A stretch of 64,000 nucleotides of DNA from JAMCRM01 sp035561075 (lineage in GTDB: Bacteria; Acidobacteriota; Terriglobia; Bryobacterales; Bryobacteraceae): contig DATMYF010000137.1 of the NCBI GenBank assembly GCA_035561075.1, positions 1-64,000 of the forward strand. Reading direction: 5' to 3'. The translations under genes were made by a program, and so were the position numbers. How positions within the stretch are numbered: position 1 is the first letter of the stretch; each line of letters starts with the position of its first letter. Below the pieces are notes generated by a model, which worked only from the letters and a program-made list of their open reading frames with translations, had not been told where the DNA came from and made no database searches. Shown here one piece after another: positions 1 through 8,040 of the stretch.

Positions 1-63
1 GGGGCCAGGGGCTAGCCCACTAACCCCCAGCCTCTGATCCCTATCCCCGCGTGGCCTGTGGCC

Positions 64-843
64 CTAGCGGCCGACCACGCCAGCCAGCGGACTGCTGGCC
101 GATGCGTACAGTTTGCGCTCCATGCGCCCGGCTTCGTACGCCAGGCGGCCGGCTTCGACGGACAGTTTCATGGCCGTCGCCATCTTTGCGGCGTCGTTCG
201 CAAGGGCGATGGCGGTGTTCATGAGGACACCATCGGCACCCAGTTCCATGGCAATCGCGGCGTCGGAGGCTGTGCCGACCCCGGCATCCACAATCATGGG
301 CACCTCTGTGATGAGTTCCCGCATGATGCGCAGGTTGGCCGGATTCTGAACGCCCAGGCCTGAGCCGATGGGCGCGGCCAGCGGCATGACGGCGGCGGCT
401 CCCGCGTCGATCAGTTTGCGGGCGTTCACCACGTCGTCGTTCGTGTACGGCAGCACCACGAAGCCATCCTTCACCAGGACGCGAGTGGCTTCGAGCAGGC
501 CCTCATTATCCGGAAAGAGCGTCTTTTCGTCGCCGATCACTTCGAGCTTGATCCAGTTGGAGAGGCCCACCTCGCGAGCCAGCATCGCCGTCCGGATTGC
601 GTCATCGGCGGTGTAGCATCCCGCGGTGTTGGGGAGGATAAAAATCTTGGCGCGGTCGATGTAATCGAGCAGCGATTCCTTCGTGCGGTCGGTCAGGTTG
701 ACGCGGCGTACCGCGACCGTTACCATATCGGCCCCGGTGGCCTCGTGGCAGCGCCGCATCTCTTCGAAGGTGCGGTACTTGCCCGTTCCGACAATCAGGC
801 GCGAACGGAATTCGCGACCGGCAATGGTCAGGTTCTGGGACAT
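64..843 (-). CDS. thiG: Thiazole synthase ThiG
   Basis: ThiG builds the thiazole ring of thiamine in the cytoplasm from deoxyxylulose phosphate, dehydroglycine and the ThiS thiocarboxylate. The 259-residue product matches the family length. The motif WIKLEVIG supplies the Schiff-base lysine (about K99). PNTAGC (about 71-76) and a late glycine-rich phosphate-binding stretch (GVGTASDAAIAMELGADGV) are typical of the TIM-barrel fold. I chose the ATG at 843 because the family begins near SQNLTIAGREF; a start at 888 would add 15 atypical residues. No Shine-Dalgarno (SD) sequence precedes the ATG, but a good promoter lies directly against it (separate entry), so the mRNA may be leaderless. No thiS, thiF or thiO is visible nearby, so the sulfur carrier must be encoded elsewhere. 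The identity is very secure. Confidence 0.96.
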   Translation of the reverse strand: MSQNLTIAGREFRSRLIVGTGKYRTFEEMRRCHEATGADMVTVAVRRVNLTDRTKESLLDYIDRAKIFILPNTAGCYTADDAIRTAMLAREVGLSNWIKLEVIGDEKTLFPDNEGLLEATRVLVKDGFVVLPYTNDDVVNARKLIDAGAAAVMPLAAPIGSGLGVQNPANLRIMRELITEVPMIVDAGVGTASDAAIAMELGADGVLMNTAIALANDAAKMATAMKLSVEAGRLAYEAGRMERKLYASASSPLAGVVGR

Positions 844-849
844 GTCTTT

Positions 850-878
850 ATTGTAGCCGCTCCCGCCCCGGGCACCAA
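850..878 (-). promoter_or_regulatory. Candidate sigma70-type promoter of thiG
   Basis: On the minus strand TTGGTG (878-873) and TACAAT (855-850) are separated by 17 nt. The -10 ends six nucleotides before the thiG ATG, so transcription would start at or next to the start codon. I looked for a TPP riboswitch in this leader and saw none; this geometry leaves no room for one. Confidence 0.5.
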
Positions 879-1199
879 TTCCGTTCACCTCCGCTGCAGA
901 AAAATATCGACAATGTTTACAATAGCTTGCGGGGTAGTAGCGGGGGAATCGGCGGTTCCGCGCCGTATCGTGAAGGCGTAGAGGGAATCCGGTCCCGCCA
1001 TCATCCTGCCAGCTGACCCCGAGATCCCGCCTTGCTCCCTACCCGCTCCATACAGCGAGCGATCCTTTCCTTGTCGCCGGATTCCCCCCTCTTTCGGGTT
1101 TTGGGACCCCCGCATTAATCCTCGGGAATTAATCAGCCGATCTATATTTCGCAGGCCCCGTGGTAACCCAATTGCACTAGTAGAGGTGAGGTCAGGACG
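879..1199. other. Intergenic stretch without a supported gene
   Basis: This is the longest gap in the window. It holds a direct repeat ATTAATC at 1114-1120 and 1128-1134 (14-bp period), in an AT-richer patch upstream of the small gene at 1200. That could be an operator or an UP-like element. No TPP riboswitch core, tRNA or convincing ORF is visible. The open minus-strand frame at 885-1115 lacks a ThiS-like GG C-terminus and family features. Confidence 0.5.
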
Positions 1200-1319
1200 A
1201 TGGAAGCCTTTGTGATCGGCGCGACTCTGGTGGGAAGTATCGCAACAGCTTTTGTTGTGCAGCGGGCGGCTCTGTCCGCGCTTCTCCGGGTCATCGCCGC
1301 CGAAAAGACTAAACGCTGA
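1200..1319 (+). CDS. Small single-pass membrane protein, 39 aa
   Basis: An ATG at 1200 follows a purine-rich ribosome-binding region (GAGGTGAGG). It opens a 39-codon frame ending in TGA at 1317-1319. The peptide starts MEAFVIGATLVGS, continues as one hydrophobic helix over about residues 4-32, and ends in a basic tail (EKTKR). This is the layout of a small N-out/C-in inner-membrane protein. I do not recognise a named family. It is convergent, with a 5-bp gap, to another small gene. The SD, clean helix and charged tail support it, but a chance ORF cannot be excluded. Confidence 0.55.
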   Translation: MEAFVIGATLVGSIATAFVVQRAALSALLRVIAAEKTKR

Positions 1320-1324
1320 CTGCG

Positions 1325-1456
1325 TTACTTGCGGGAGCCGCGGCGCGGGTTGCGCAGCTGCGACTGCCGCATTTTGGTGCGCTTACGTTTCGGCTTGCTG
1401 ATCACGAACGTGCCGCTGCCCAGGTACTCCGCCTTATACAATTTGTCGTCGGCCAA
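1325..1456 (-). CDS. Small basic protein, 43 aa, TTG start
   Basis: On the minus strand a TTG at 1456 follows a good SD (GGAGAG, five nucleotides upstream). It opens a 43-codon frame ending in TAA. The product begins (M)ADDKLYKAEYLGSGTFVISKP and ends in a strongly basic tail rich in K and R (KRKRTKMRQSQLRNPRRGSRK, about residues 23-43). Such a tail would suit binding to RNA, DNA or the ribosome, but that is inference and I recognise no family. It faces the 39-residue membrane-protein gene tail to tail. The SD and coherent composition support a real gene. Confidence 0.5.
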   Translation of the reverse strand: MADDKLYKAEYLGSGTFVISKPKRKRTKMRQSQLRNPRRGSRK

Positions 1457-1550
1457 TGGAACTCTCCTGTCGATTTTCCGTCAGCGGCAGCATGAAGGCG
1501 GCCGCTCTCCGTTTTCTGATCCATTGTAGCGCGCTATTCTGAGAGATAGG

Positions 1551-2882
1551 ATGGCCGCGCCAATCCCGGGTTCAACAGACGCTGAGTCGTCGATTGTCCT
1601 ACAGGAGCTCTCGAACCAATCCGATTTGCAGCCGTCGGCAGGCGTTCCGCCCGGAGGGCCGCGCACCGGGCTGAGGCAGACGTTCCGCGCGCTCCGGCAC
1701 CGAAATTTCCGCCTGTTCATCTCCGGCCAGATCATCTCCCTCGTCGGCACATGGATGCAGAATGTCGCGCAGGCCTGGCTGGTCTACCGGCTGACCCACT
1801 CGGAGCTGATGCTGGGGACCGCGTGGTTCTGCTCGCAGATCGCGGTGTTCGCGCTGGGGCCTCTCGGCGGACTGGCGTCGGACCGCTATTCACGCCACAA
1901 GCTGGTAATCGCCACACAGGTGCTCTCGATGCTGCAGGCCTTGGCGCTGGCGGTCCTCACCCTCACGGGGAGGGTGGAAGTGTGGCACGTGCTGGCCCTC
2001 GCTTTCGCACTCGGATGTGTGAATGCCTTCGACATGCCCGCACGGCAGTCGCTCATCATCCAGATGACGGGCAAGGAAGAGTTGCTGAATGCCATCTCGC
2101 TCAATTCCGCCATTTTCAACGCCGCCCGGGTGATCGGGCCGGGGGTCGCCGGAGTCCTGGTGGCGGCCGTGGGGGAGGGCCTCTGCTTTCTGCTGAATGC
2201 CTTCAGCTTCCTGGCCGTGATCGCCGGACTGATCGCGATGCGGCTGCCTCCGTTCCGGTCGCACGCGACGGAGTCGCCGTGGGCCCATCTTGTGGATGGC
2301 TTCCGCTACGCCTGGCGGCACCGCGGAGTGCGGACCCTGCTCGCCATGATGGCCGCCAGTACGATTGCCGGCATGCCAGCGGTGGTGCTGATGCCGTTCT
2401 TCGCGGATGGCATCTTCCACCGAGGCTCGCAAGGGCTCGGGTTTCTGCTGGGCGCCATGGGGATCGGGGCGGTCACCGGAACCCTGGTGCTGGCGGGCCG
2501 TAGCCGCACCGAAGGCCTCGCGCGAGTGGTTTTCTTCAGCGCCACCTTGATGGGCGCGTGCTTCGTGCTTTTCTCCCTCTCCCAATGGTTCTGGCTCTCT
2601 CTCGCGATCATGCCGGTGCTGGGCTATAGTGTGATGCGCCAGATGGCTTCCGCGAACACGCTCATCCAAACCAGCATCCCGGACCGGTATCGCGGCCGCA
2701 CAATGGCCTTGTACGCCATGACGGTGGTGGGGTTGGGACCTTTCGGCAGCCTGGCCGCGGGCGCCATGGCGCACGCCTGCGGTGCGAGGGCGACGGTGCT
2801 CACGGGCGGGTTGCTCGCCCTCGCCGCCGCGGCCGTGTTCCGCACCAGAATGCCGGCGGAGAAGCCCGAGGTCTCCGTTTGA
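1551..2882 (+). CDS. MFS transporter (enterobactin-exporter-like, DHA3-type)
   Basis: This 443-residue inner-membrane protein is a probable proton-coupled exporter. After a polar N-terminal extension of about 40 residues comes the conserved start of this MFS subgroup (FRALRHRNFRLFISGQIISL, then GTWMQNVAQAWLVYRLT). The loop GGLASDRYSRHKLVI is the family A motif between helices 2 and 3. About twelve hydrophobic segments follow, including the MPARQSLIIQM segment seen in EntS-like proteins. The ATG at 1551 is the first good start after the intergenic region. The stop overlaps the TTG start of the next gene (TTGA), so the two are probably co-translated. The substrate cannot be read from the sequence. 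Confidence 0.88.
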   Translation: MAAPIPGSTDAESSIVLQELSNQSDLQPSAGVPPGGPRTGLRQTFRALRHRNFRLFISGQIISLVGTWMQNVAQAWLVYRLTHSELMLGTAWFCSQIAVFALGPLGGLASDRYSRHKLVIATQVLSMLQALALAVLTLTGRVEVWHVLALAFALGCVNAFDMPARQSLIIQMTGKEELLNAISLNSAIFNAARVIGPGVAGVLVAAVGEGLCFLLNAFSFLAVIAGLIAMRLPPFRSHATESPWAHLVDGFRYAWRHRGVRTLLAMMAASTIAGMPAVVLMPFFADGIFHRGSQGLGFLLGAMGIGAVTGTLVLAGRSRTEGLARVVFFSATLMGACFVLFSLSQWFWLSLAIMPVLGYSVMRQMASANTLIQTSIPDRYRGRTMALYAMTVVGLGPFGSLAAGAMAHACGARATVLTGGLLALAAAAVFRTRMPAEKPEVSV

Positions 2883-4105
2883 GGCCGCTCGCGCTGCTGC
2901 TGGCCGCGTGGGTGGCTGCCGCCCAGGCGGCTCCCGCTCCCGCTGGCATCTTTTCCGAGGTGGACCGCATCCTCGGGGAGCTTACCCGCATATCCGGATT
3001 GAAGGCCAGGCACCCGGTCGCCTGCGATACCATCAGCCGCGAGAAGGTGGGGGCGTTCCTCCAGGAGCGGGTCAAGGAGGTCGCGACTCCGGAAGAGATT
3101 CGTGCCGAGGAACTCACGCTCAAGAAGTTCGGGCTGGTGCCGTCCGATTTCGATCTCGCCAAAACGACCGTAGACCTCTTCACGGAGCAAGCGTTGGCGT
3201 TTTACGATTTCAACAAGAGGCGTCTGTTCATCACCGCCGCCTCTGCATCGGCCAACGAGGAGCCCGCGCTGGCGCACGAATTGGCACACGCCCTGGCCGA
3301 CCAGAGTTTCAATTTGGAACGTTTCATCAAACACGGGCGCGGGAGCGACGACGGCGCACTTGCCCGCATGGCCGTGATGGAGGGGCAGGCCACCTGGCTG
3401 ATGTCCGAGTACATGGCACGGCGGGTGGGGCAGTCGCTGGAGACTTCGCCGGCGCTGGTCGATTCCGTCAGTTCCTCCACTGAAAGCGTGGCGGGGCAAT
3501 TCCCGGTGTTCGACGGCGCACCTCTCTATACCCGGGCGACCCTGGTCTTTCCTTATAGCGCCGGTGTACGCTTCCAGCATGCGGTAGTGCGGCGAGATGG
3601 GCAGGCCGCGTTCGCCAGCGTGTTCCGCCATCCGCCGATCTCAACCCAGCAGGTCCTACACCCCGGGAAGTACTTCGCGGGGCTTCGGCCCACCAAGCCG
3701 CCCCTGCCCGAACTCCCGGCTCGCGGCGGGTATAAGGAATTGGCCAGCGGGTCGTTCGGGGAGTTGGACCACGCCATTCTCATCGAGCAGTATGCAGGGA
3801 AAGCCGCGGCGGCTGTGGCGGAAGGCTGGCGCGGCGGCGCGTACCGCCTATGGGAGAATCGCACGCGCGGGCGGCTGGTGCTGGCGTATGCCTCGGACTG
3901 GGATTCGCCGGAGACGGCACGGCGGGTGTTTGCGCTTTATCGCCGTGTGCTCGCAGGCAAATGGAAGAAGCTGGAGATTGCGTCGGAGACGCCGGAACGG
4001 CTGGCTGGCGAGGGAGACGACGGGCATTTTGAAGTCGAGATTCGCGGCACGGTTGTATCAAGTCTGGAAGGTACGGAACAGCGGGTCTCAACCGCGGGCC
4101 GGTAG
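2879..4105 (+). CDS. Secreted HExxH zinc-metalloprotease-like protein
   Basis: The 408-residue protein begins with a short hydrophobic signal-like segment (LALLLAAWVAAAQAAPA), which suggests export. Residues 133-137 are HELAH, followed by ALADQ, the zinc-binding helix of gluzincin-type peptidases. A downstream MEGQA (about 30 residues later) could give the third zinc ligand, as in minigluzincin-like families. The C-terminal half has no motif I recognise. Translation starts at a TTG overlapping the stop of the MFS gene by four bases, so it depends on translation of that gene. The peptidase fold is well supported; activity and substrate are unknown. It is followed at 20 bp by a periplasmic redoxin, perhaps in one operon. 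Confidence 0.7.
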   Translation: MRPLALLLAAWVAAAQAAPAPAGIFSEVDRILGELTRISGLKARHPVACDTISREKVGAFLQERVKEVATPEEIRAEELTLKKFGLVPSDFDLAKTTVDLFTEQALAFYDFNKRRLFITAASASANEEPALAHELAHALADQSFNLERFIKHGRGSDDGALARMAVMEGQATWLMSEYMARRVGQSLETSPALVDSVSSSTESVAGQFPVFDGAPLYTRATLVFPYSAGVRFQHAVVRRDGQAAFASVFRHPPISTQQVLHPGKYFAGLRPTKPPLPELPARGGYKELASGSFGELDHAILIEQYAGKAAAAVAEGWRGGAYRLWENRTRGRLVLAYASDWDSPETARRVFALYRRVLAGKWKKLEIASETPERLAGEGDDGHFEVEIRGTVVSSLEGTEQRVSTAGR

Positions 4106-4125
4106 TAAACTGAAGGAAAGAAAAT

Positions 4126-4689
4126 ATGCTACGGAACATCTGCGCCAGGGCAATCTTTGTCGCGGTGCTGGCAGGGTCCCTTCACGCCGCCGAAGTGCCG
4201 CGGCGGTCGCCGGAATTCGCGGTAGCGCTTCCTAACGGGAAACAGATCCTGATTAGTGAACAGCGCGGCAAGGTGATGGCGCTGCTCTTTATTCTTACTT
4301 ATTGCGCGCATTGCCAGGACACCGTGAAAGCCCTCTCTACACTGCAGAAGGAGTACGGTCCGCGCGGCTTCCAGGTGGTGGCCACCGCCATCGAGCCGAT
4401 GGCGAAAACGATGGTGCCCGATTTCGTCAAGCGCTTCGAACCCGCCTTTCCAGTCGGCTTCAACGAACGGGAACAAGCGTTGTCGTACCTGCAACATCCG
4501 TCCAATTTCCGGCTGCTCATGCCGCAACTGGTCTTCATCGACCGCACGGGAACCATCCGCGCGCAGTATACCGGGGACGATCCGTTTTTCGGCGCGGACC
4601 AGGAGAAGAACCTGCGGGAGAAAATAGAGTCGCTGCTGAAAAGCGGCGACGTCAAAACCCGAAAGGCAAAAGGCGGAGCGCGGAAGTAA
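4126..4689 (+). CDS. TlpA/redoxin-type thiol-disulfide protein
   Basis: This is a 187-residue exported thioredoxin-fold protein. An N-terminal signal peptide (to about residue 20, ending in SLHAAE) is followed by a redoxin domain. The active-site motif CAHC sits in LTYCAHCQDTVKAL, after the strand GKVMALLFI. A late PQLVFIDRTGTIRAQYTG strand is typical of AhpC/TSA-TlpA proteins. It probably works in the periplasm in disulfide exchange or cytochrome maturation; the partner is not visible. The SD (AAGGAAAG) before ATG 4126 is good. The C-terminus is a basic tail (KTRKAKGGARK). The assignment to the fold is secure, the pathway is not. Confidence 0.85.
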   Translation: MLRNICARAIFVAVLAGSLHAAEVPRRSPEFAVALPNGKQILISEQRGKVMALLFILTYCAHCQDTVKALSTLQKEYGPRGFQVVATAIEPMAKTMVPDFVKRFEPAFPVGFNEREQALSYLQHPSNFRLLMPQLVFIDRTGTIRAQYTGDDPFFGADQEKNLREKIESLLKSGDVKTRKAKGGARK

Positions 4690-4706
4690 GATCCGGGACC
4701 GGAGGC

Positions 4707-4724
4707 CGGGGCGTCTATGCCCCG
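4707..4724. terminator. GC hairpin between convergent genes
   Basis: CGGGGC (4707-4712) and GCCCCG (4719-4724) form a perfect 6-bp stem with loop GTCTAT. It lies in the 55-bp gap between the convergent redoxin and OmpA-like genes. It has no U-tract, so it may be a weak bidirectional terminator or only an mRNA 3'-end stabiliser. Confidence 0.4.
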
Positions 4725-4744
4725 ACCCCACAGTCCCCCGGTTG

Positions 4745-6280
4745 TTACGGCTGCGGCGCGGGACGGGAGGCGTCCCCGGCGTTCGGGATTCCGATCACAT
4801 CACCTGTAACCACCAGTTCCACGCGCCGGTTCTGTTGCCGCCCTTCGGCGGTGTCATTCGAAGCCACGGGTTGGTCCGGGCCGAGTCCCGCGGCGGTGAT
4901 GTTGCCGCCCCGCACGCCCTGCTCAATGAAGTAGCTGCGGACGGCTTCGGCACGCTCGTGGGAGAGCTTCATGTTATACGCCTGGGTGCCCACGCTGTCG
5001 GTGTGGCCTTCGAGGCGCAGATTGAGGCCCGGGTATGCGAGCAGCACCCCCGCGACCTTGGCCAGCCGTTCCCGTGCGTCCTGCTTCAGGGTGGCGCGGT
5101 CGAAATCGAACAGCACGTCCCCGATGCTGACGATTACACCGCGTGCGGTTTCGCGGGTCTCAAGGATAGTGCCTAGCTGCTGGATGAGGCGGCGGCGCAT
5201 CTCGTCACGTTCGCGGCGAGCCTGGTCGGCCGCGGCGCGAGCGCGTTCGGCTTCGGTTTCGGCGGCGGCCCGGTCGGCCTGAGCACGCTCGGCAAGGCGT
5301 TCGGCATCCGCGCGGGCCTGCTCGGCGGCGGCCCGGTCGGCCTGGGCGCGCTGTGCCTCGGCGGTCCGGCGGGCGGCCACCTGTTGCGCCTGCTCGGCGG
5401 CGGCGCGCTCGGCGGCCTGGCGTTCCTCCTGGATCCGGCGATAGGCGATCACCCGGGCATCCTCGGCCGCCTGGGTGGCCGCCCGCGCGGTAGTCTGGAC
5501 CACCCGGGAGTTGCTCTTGCCGCGGCTCCAGTATTGGCGCGCGTTCTGGAGATCGGTTTCGGCCCTGGCGAGCGTCTCGGCGGCGTAACGGTCAGCGCCG
5601 GCCAGCCGAGCGATCTTTACCGCGTTCTCGGCTTGCGCCAGTTGCAGCGGGCCCTCCGGGTTGATGGCTACGGGCGTGAAACGCTGCCGGTCGCTTACGT
5701 AAACGCCCCGTTGCAGAAGTTCATATTTTGCGTTTACAGCCTGAATGGTCCCTGTCGTATCCTTGCGGACGACGTTTTCCATCACCACCACGTCGCTCGG
5801 CTGGGTGACGGCGAAGTAGGGTTCGGCGGTCACGACGAGGCCAAAGGCCTGCAAGGGGGTGGTTGTCTCCAGGCGGCCTTTATCGCCGTCGAGCACTACC
5901 TCGCCGAGGTTCTCGGCGCGCCCCTCGGGTGTGATCGCCCAGAGGACATAGGTCAGGTATTCGGGGCCGAACTGCGTCGCCGGGGTGAGTTTCTCCATCT
6001 TGGCATCGATGCGGGTGGCGCCCGGACGGCTATCCACCCGGGCTTCACCCTTGGCTTCGGGCATCAGGCCCGTGCCGCGGAAATCAATGGGGGTTGAGCC
6101 GCTGTGCCGCGAGTAGTTCACCGCCGGGATGGCTCGGGAGACCACGGTTATGCGGTAGCGGTATAAAGGCGCGTTCTGGTTTGCCGCGGCGGGCTCCGCC
6201 GGGGCACCTTGCTGTGTGGGGTTGGGTACCTGCGCGGCGAGCAGGCTGGACGCCACAAGCAGAATTCCTTTTGAAATCAT
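4745..6280 (-). CDS. OmpA-family protein with long alanine-rich coiled coil
   Basis: The start at 6280 (SD GGAGGCAAGGA) gives 511 residues beginning with a signal peptide (ISKGILLVASSLLAAQ). A region of about 270 residues of unknown fold follows. Next is a long heptad-like Ala/Glu/Arg-rich segment (about 280-385; AEQARADAERLAERAQADRA is a sample). The C-terminal OmpA peptidoglycan-binding domain (about 390-495) shows LFDFDRATL, LEGHTDSVGT and NRRVELVV. It probably links the outer membrane or periplasm to the cell wall, with the coiled coil as spacer. Convergent with the redoxin gene; its upstream region is shared divergently with the 102-residue gene at 6552. The OmpA domain is certain; the middle region is unassigned. 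Confidence 0.9.
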   Translation of the reverse strand: MISKGILLVASSLLAAQVPNPTQQGAPAEPAAANQNAPLYRYRITVVSRAIPAVNYSRHSGSTPIDFRGTGLMPEAKGEARVDSRPGATRIDAKMEKLTPATQFGPEYLTYVLWAITPEGRAENLGEVVLDGDKGRLETTTPLQAFGLVVTAEPYFAVTQPSDVVVMENVVRKDTTGTIQAVNAKYELLQRGVYVSDRQRFTPVAINPEGPLQLAQAENAVKIARLAGADRYAAETLARAETDLQNARQYWSRGKSNSRVVQTTARAATQAAEDARVIAYRRIQEERQAAERAAAEQAQQVAARRTAEAQRAQADRAAAEQARADAERLAERAQADRAAAETEAERARAAADQARRERDEMRRRLIQQLGTILETRETARGVIVSIGDVLFDFDRATLKQDARERLAKVAGVLLAYPGLNLRLEGHTDSVGTQAYNMKLSHERAEAVRSYFIEQGVRGGNITAAGLGPDQPVASNDTAEGRQQNRRVELVVTGDVIGIPNAGDASRPAPQP

Positions 6281-6432
6281 TCCTTGCCTCCACGAACCCT
6301 CATGCAACCGATTTGCCGATAACGTATAGCGCAGCCGGACCTCCCGCACCAGAGTGAGGACGCGCGCAGGTAGACGGCTCGGAGGGTGCGCGCGGCGACA
6401 TCCGGCTGCTCGAAAGACGCTGCCCGTCTACG

Positions 6433-6517
6433 TTTCCGCTAACGTTCAACGGCACATTGCAAGCTCTTTGCGAGCACGCTAACACACGCATTTTCATAGC
6501 GTTTTCCGCTATGGTTC
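6433..6517. promoter_or_regulatory. Repeated site and palindrome in a divergent promoter region
   Basis: Two near-identical 15-mers occur 70 bp apart: TTTCCGCTAACGTTC at 6433-6447 and TTTCCGCTATGGTTC at 6503-6517 (13 of 15 identical). The second overlaps a perfect 7-bp inverted repeat, CATAGCG (6495-6501) and CGCTATG (6507-6513). They lie between the divergent OmpA-like gene and the gene at 6552, so a shared repressor or activator site is plausible. This is inference only. Confidence 0.35.
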
Positions 6518-6551
6518 GGGTCCCGGATCGGGTAGACTGAAGGGACAAAAC

Positions 6552-6860
6552 ATGAACCAGCGGCAGGGGACAGACGTCCTCACCAACACCCGGGCGCTCC
6601 CGCCCAAGGGCTTGGGCGAAGTGCGATCCGTTGTCAAACAGATCGTCACCGTTCAGGAGAGTATTCAGACCGTGCTAGCCGGGCTGACCATGCTGGCCAC
6701 CGGTACGGAGGCGGATGTCCGGGCTCTGGCGACCAGCGTCGACGAGATTCGGCGCGTTCAGAAGGGGTTGTCCGAAGCGCAACAACAGGCCGAGGAAAAG
6801 CTCGACGCCCTGATAAGCGTGGTGGACGACCTTGTGCGCCGGCACCGAAACGGATCCTGA
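6552..6860 (+). CDS. Small coiled-coil protein, 102 aa
   Basis: An SD (AAGGGA) precedes ATG 6552. The product has no signal peptide. It has a short basic/polar N-terminus, then a hydrophobic-patterned helix (VVKQIVTVQESIQTVLAGLT), then a likely coiled coil to the end (VDEIRRVQKGLSEAQQQAEE, ending DDLVRRHRNGS). The pattern suggests a cytoplasmic oligomer or a structural adaptor. I recognise no family. It lies 21 bp upstream of tgt, but tgt seems to have its own -10 element inside that gap, so cotranscription is uncertain. Codon usage and the SD support a real gene. Confidence 0.65.
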   Translation: MNQRQGTDVLTNTRALPPKGLGEVRSVVKQIVTVQESIQTVLAGLTMLATGTEADVRALATSVDEIRRVQKGLSEAQQQAEEKLDALISVVDDLVRRHRNGS

Positions 6861-6868
6861 CGGCACGG

Positions 6869-6874
6869 TATCAT
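6869..6874 (+). promoter_or_regulatory. -10-like hexamer directly before tgt
   Basis: TATCAT at 6869-6874 is followed by seven nucleotides and then the tgt GTG. There is no SD between, so initiation here would give a leaderless mRNA. No clear -35 is visible 16-18 nt upstream, which keeps confidence low. Confidence 0.35.
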
Positions 6875-6881
6875 CGGACCA

Positions 6882-8021
6882 GTGCCGCAAATTTCTTTCG
6901 AGATCGTAGCCCAATGCCCTGTCACCGGCGCGCGCGCCGGATTGCTGCACACAGCGCACGGCGTAGTGGAAACGCCCGTCTTCATGCCGGTCGGGACGCA
7001 GGCCACGGTAAAGGGGCTCACCGGGCGCGACCTGGCCGATGACCTGGACGTCCGCATCCTGCTGGCCAACACCTACCACCTTTATGTAAGGCCCGGACCG
7101 GATCTCGTCGCCCGCATGGGCGGGCTGCACCGCTTCATGTCGTGGGACCGCGCCATCCTGACGGATTCCGGCGGCTTCCAGGTTTTCAGCCTCAGCGGTT
7201 TGAGGAAGATCAGCGAGGAGGGCGTGGTCTTTCGGTCGCACCTCAACGGCGACCTGCACAAGTTCACCCCGGAATCGACTGTAGATACGCAACTCGCCCT
7301 GGGCAGCGACGTGATGATGGTGCTCGACGAATGCCCCGAGTATCCCGTGAGCCGCGAGTACGCGCGGGAGTCCATGGAGCGCACCGTACGATGGGCGCGC
7401 ACGGCATACCGGCACTATCTGGAGCGGATTGCGGCCCTCCCCACCCGCCACGCGCTGTTCCCCATCGTGCAGGGATCCGTCTATCCGGAACTGCGCCGGG
7501 AGTGTGCCGAGCAACTGCTCGAATTGGACGCCGACGGCTACGCCATCGGGGGCCTCTCCGTGGGGGAGCCGCGGCCGCTCAGTATGGAGGCGGTGGAGGC
7601 GGCGGCTCCGCTGTTGCCCCCCGACCGGCCTTGCTACGCGATGGGGGTCGGGATGCCGGATGAATTGCCGGAATATGTCGCGCGGGGGGTCGATATGATG
7701 GACTGTGTTCTGCCGACCCGAAACGCGCGCAACGGTTATCTTTTTACCGCCGCGGGGCGCGTGATCATCAAGCAGGCGCGTTATAAGGACGATCCGCGGC
7801 CGATCGACGAGTCGTGCGGCTGCTATACTTGTAGTAAATACTCCCGGGCATACTTGCGGCATCTGTATCTCTCGGGAGAGATGCTATACTCCGTACTCGC
7901 AAGCAGGCACAATGTCCAGAGGTATCTTGACATCATGCGTGAGATAAGGCACGCTATAGTTTTGGGTAGACTCCCCGAACACCTGAAAGCAGTGCGCGCT
8001 ATACCAGTCGAAGCCGGGTAA
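6882..8021 (+). CDS. tgt: tRNA-guanine transglycosylase (queuine insertion)
   Basis: Tgt exchanges guanine for preQ1 at position 34 of GUN-anticodon tRNAs, a step of queuosine synthesis. The 379-residue product has the family-standard length. It shows DSGGFQVFSLSGLRKI with the substrate-binding aspartate, GGLSVGE, YAMGVGMP and the catalytic-Asp motif DCVLPTRNARNG. The zinc site near the C-terminus reads CGCYTCSKYSRAYLRHL. It starts at GTG 6882 without an SD. It is followed by yajC, secD and secF, the same tgt-yajC-secDF order found in E. coli and many other bacteria, which supports both identities. Very secure. Confidence 0.97.
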   Translation: MPQISFEIVAQCPVTGARAGLLHTAHGVVETPVFMPVGTQATVKGLTGRDLADDLDVRILLANTYHLYVRPGPDLVARMGGLHRFMSWDRAILTDSGGFQVFSLSGLRKISEEGVVFRSHLNGDLHKFTPESTVDTQLALGSDVMMVLDECPEYPVSREYARESMERTVRWARTAYRHYLERIAALPTRHALFPIVQGSVYPELRRECAEQLLELDADGYAIGGLSVGEPRPLSMEAVEAAAPLLPPDRPCYAMGVGMPDELPEYVARGVDMMDCVLPTRNARNGYLFTAAGRVIIKQARYKDDPRPIDESCGCYTCSKYSRAYLRHLYLSGEMLYSVLASRHNVQRYLDIMREIRHAIVLGRLPEHLKAVRAIPVEAG

Positions 8022-8040
8022 TCCCCATAACGGTTCCAAC

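Noticed and set aside
885..1115. 76-codon frame upstream of thiG as a possible thiS
   Set aside because: ThiS ends in GG and has a ubiquitin-like pattern; this sequence ends in QRR, has no such pattern, and overlaps the thiG start.
844..1199. Possible TPP riboswitch for thiG
   Set aside because: No CUGAGA or GAACCUGAUC-like core on the minus strand. The -10 also stands directly at the ATG.
1890..2774. 294-codon open frame on the minus strand opposite the MFS gene
   Set aside because: The translation is His/Arg/Gln-rich without domain features, as expected for a high-GC shadow of the plus-strand gene.
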